Assembly: GCF_001591025.1 (NCBI RefSeq) | Contig: NZ_BCTZ01000012.1 | Coordinates: forward strand, 215,326-279,325 | Origin: Sphingomonas soli NBRC 100801 | GTDB taxonomy: Bacteria; Pseudomonadota; Alphaproteobacteria; Sphingomonadales; Sphingomonadaceae | Direction of reading: 5' to 3' | Length of the DNA stretch: 64,000 nucleotides | In this document: positions 63,807-64,000 of the stretch, piece by piece | Layout: each line of letters starts with the position of its first letter | How positions within the stretch are numbered: position 1 is the stretch's first letter | Made by a program: the position numbers and the translations under genes | The notes under the pieces: generated by a model | Told to the model about the DNA's origin: nothing | What the model saw: only the letters and a program-made list of their open reading frames with translations | Databases searched by the model: none

Positions 63807-64000
63807 GTGCGGCGGGGGAGTGGCGGTGGAGGGAGATCCCAGCTTTCGCTGGGATGACGGGTTTGGCGCGCGCGTCGTCGCCCCAGCGGAAGCTGGGGCC
63901 GCGTGCGGCGGGGGAGTGGCGGTGGAGGGAGATCCCAGCTTTCGCTGGGATGACGGTTTTAACGCGCTCGCCGTCGCCCCGGCGGAAGTTGGGGCCGCGT
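63807..64000. repeat. 96-bp direct repeat with REP-like hairpins, two units
   Basis: Units start at 63807 and 63903 with GTGCGGCGGGGGAGTGGCGG; the second is cut by the window edge. Each carries ATCCCAGC-TTTC-GCTGGGAT (63836-63855 in unit 1) and a second GCCCC...GGGGC hairpin (GCCCCAGC-GGAA-GCTGGGGC, 63880-63899 in unit 1). Units differ by a few substitutions and small length changes. Confidence 0.85.

Overview
The window is a GC-rich chromosomal segment from an alphaproteobacterium, almost certainly a member of the Sphingomonadaceae (Sphingomonas-like). The signs are a crtY-crtI-crtB carotenoid cluster, a CcrM-type GANTC methyltransferase, the three-part PntAA/PntAB/PntB transhydrogenase, a Coq7 ubiquinone hydroxylase, an aa3-oxidase subunit IV peptide, an alphaproteobacterial LexA box (GAAC-N7-GAAC), and many short overlapping genes with GTG or TTG starts. 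Most of the window is core chromosome. No phage, IS element, CRISPR array or rRNA operon was seen. One tRNA (Val-UAC) and one riboswitch (TPP, before thiC) are present.

Layout. 0-8.3 kb: the left edge of an ABC exporter, a small membrane protein, the leftward carotenoid operon crtY-crtI-LOG-crtB, a divergent beta-class GST/TetR pair, then a rightward set of secreted protein, sterol-desaturase-type hydroxylase and DUF2141 protein that could also serve carotenoid modification. 8.3-11.9 kb: TPP riboswitch and thiC, dodecin, and a divergent DUF2061/DUF6445 pair with a Fur-like palindrome. 11.9-13.5 kb: an AT-richer island holding one Fic-family AMPylase, the clearest sign of horizontal transfer. 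13.5-24.8 kb: an HTH protein, PhnA, a flavin-type stress protein, uracil-DNA glycosylase, CsaA, UbiG, aspartate kinase, TrhO, a TonB-like protein, a GST, a nitronate-monooxygenase-like enzyme, and a PadR/HAAS pair with its operator. 24.8-32.9 kb: ptsP, rodZ, cpoB-like, tilS and ftsH, then a small exported protein and its decayed tandem copy. 33-40.8 kb: a DUF3667 protein, then the compact series proA-nadD-rsfS-rlmH-envC-ctpA-dsbB-coq7.

40.8-48.2 kb is the most unusual part. A radical SAM DNA-repair candidate lies directly behind a LexA box. It is followed by hemerythrin, parallel beta-helix and diheme cytochrome genes, and then by a DUF4130-UdgX fusion, the usual partner of the radical SAM protein. 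After that comes a 0.7-kb stretch with a short-chain dehydrogenase remnant, two very small membrane-protein genes with strong ribosome binding sites, and a perfect 17-bp palindrome. 48.2-60.3 kb: a diguanylate cyclase, peroxiredoxin, outer-membrane phospholipase A, HisN, a divergent DUF6456/XRE pair, tRNA-Val, a MarR-like regulator, a membrane protein, the pnt operon with a CoxIV peptide, and an NtrC-type regulator. 60.3-64 kb: folP, ccrM, an intergenic region with two identical DnaA boxes and clustered GANTC sites, an EF-hand/OmpA protein, and a 96-bp direct repeat rich in REP-like hairpins.

A 30-bp motif beginning TCTTGGTGT(A/C)AC occurs at three separate intergenic places (about 14.46, 47.65 and 61.43 kb). 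I cannot explain it by any annotated feature.
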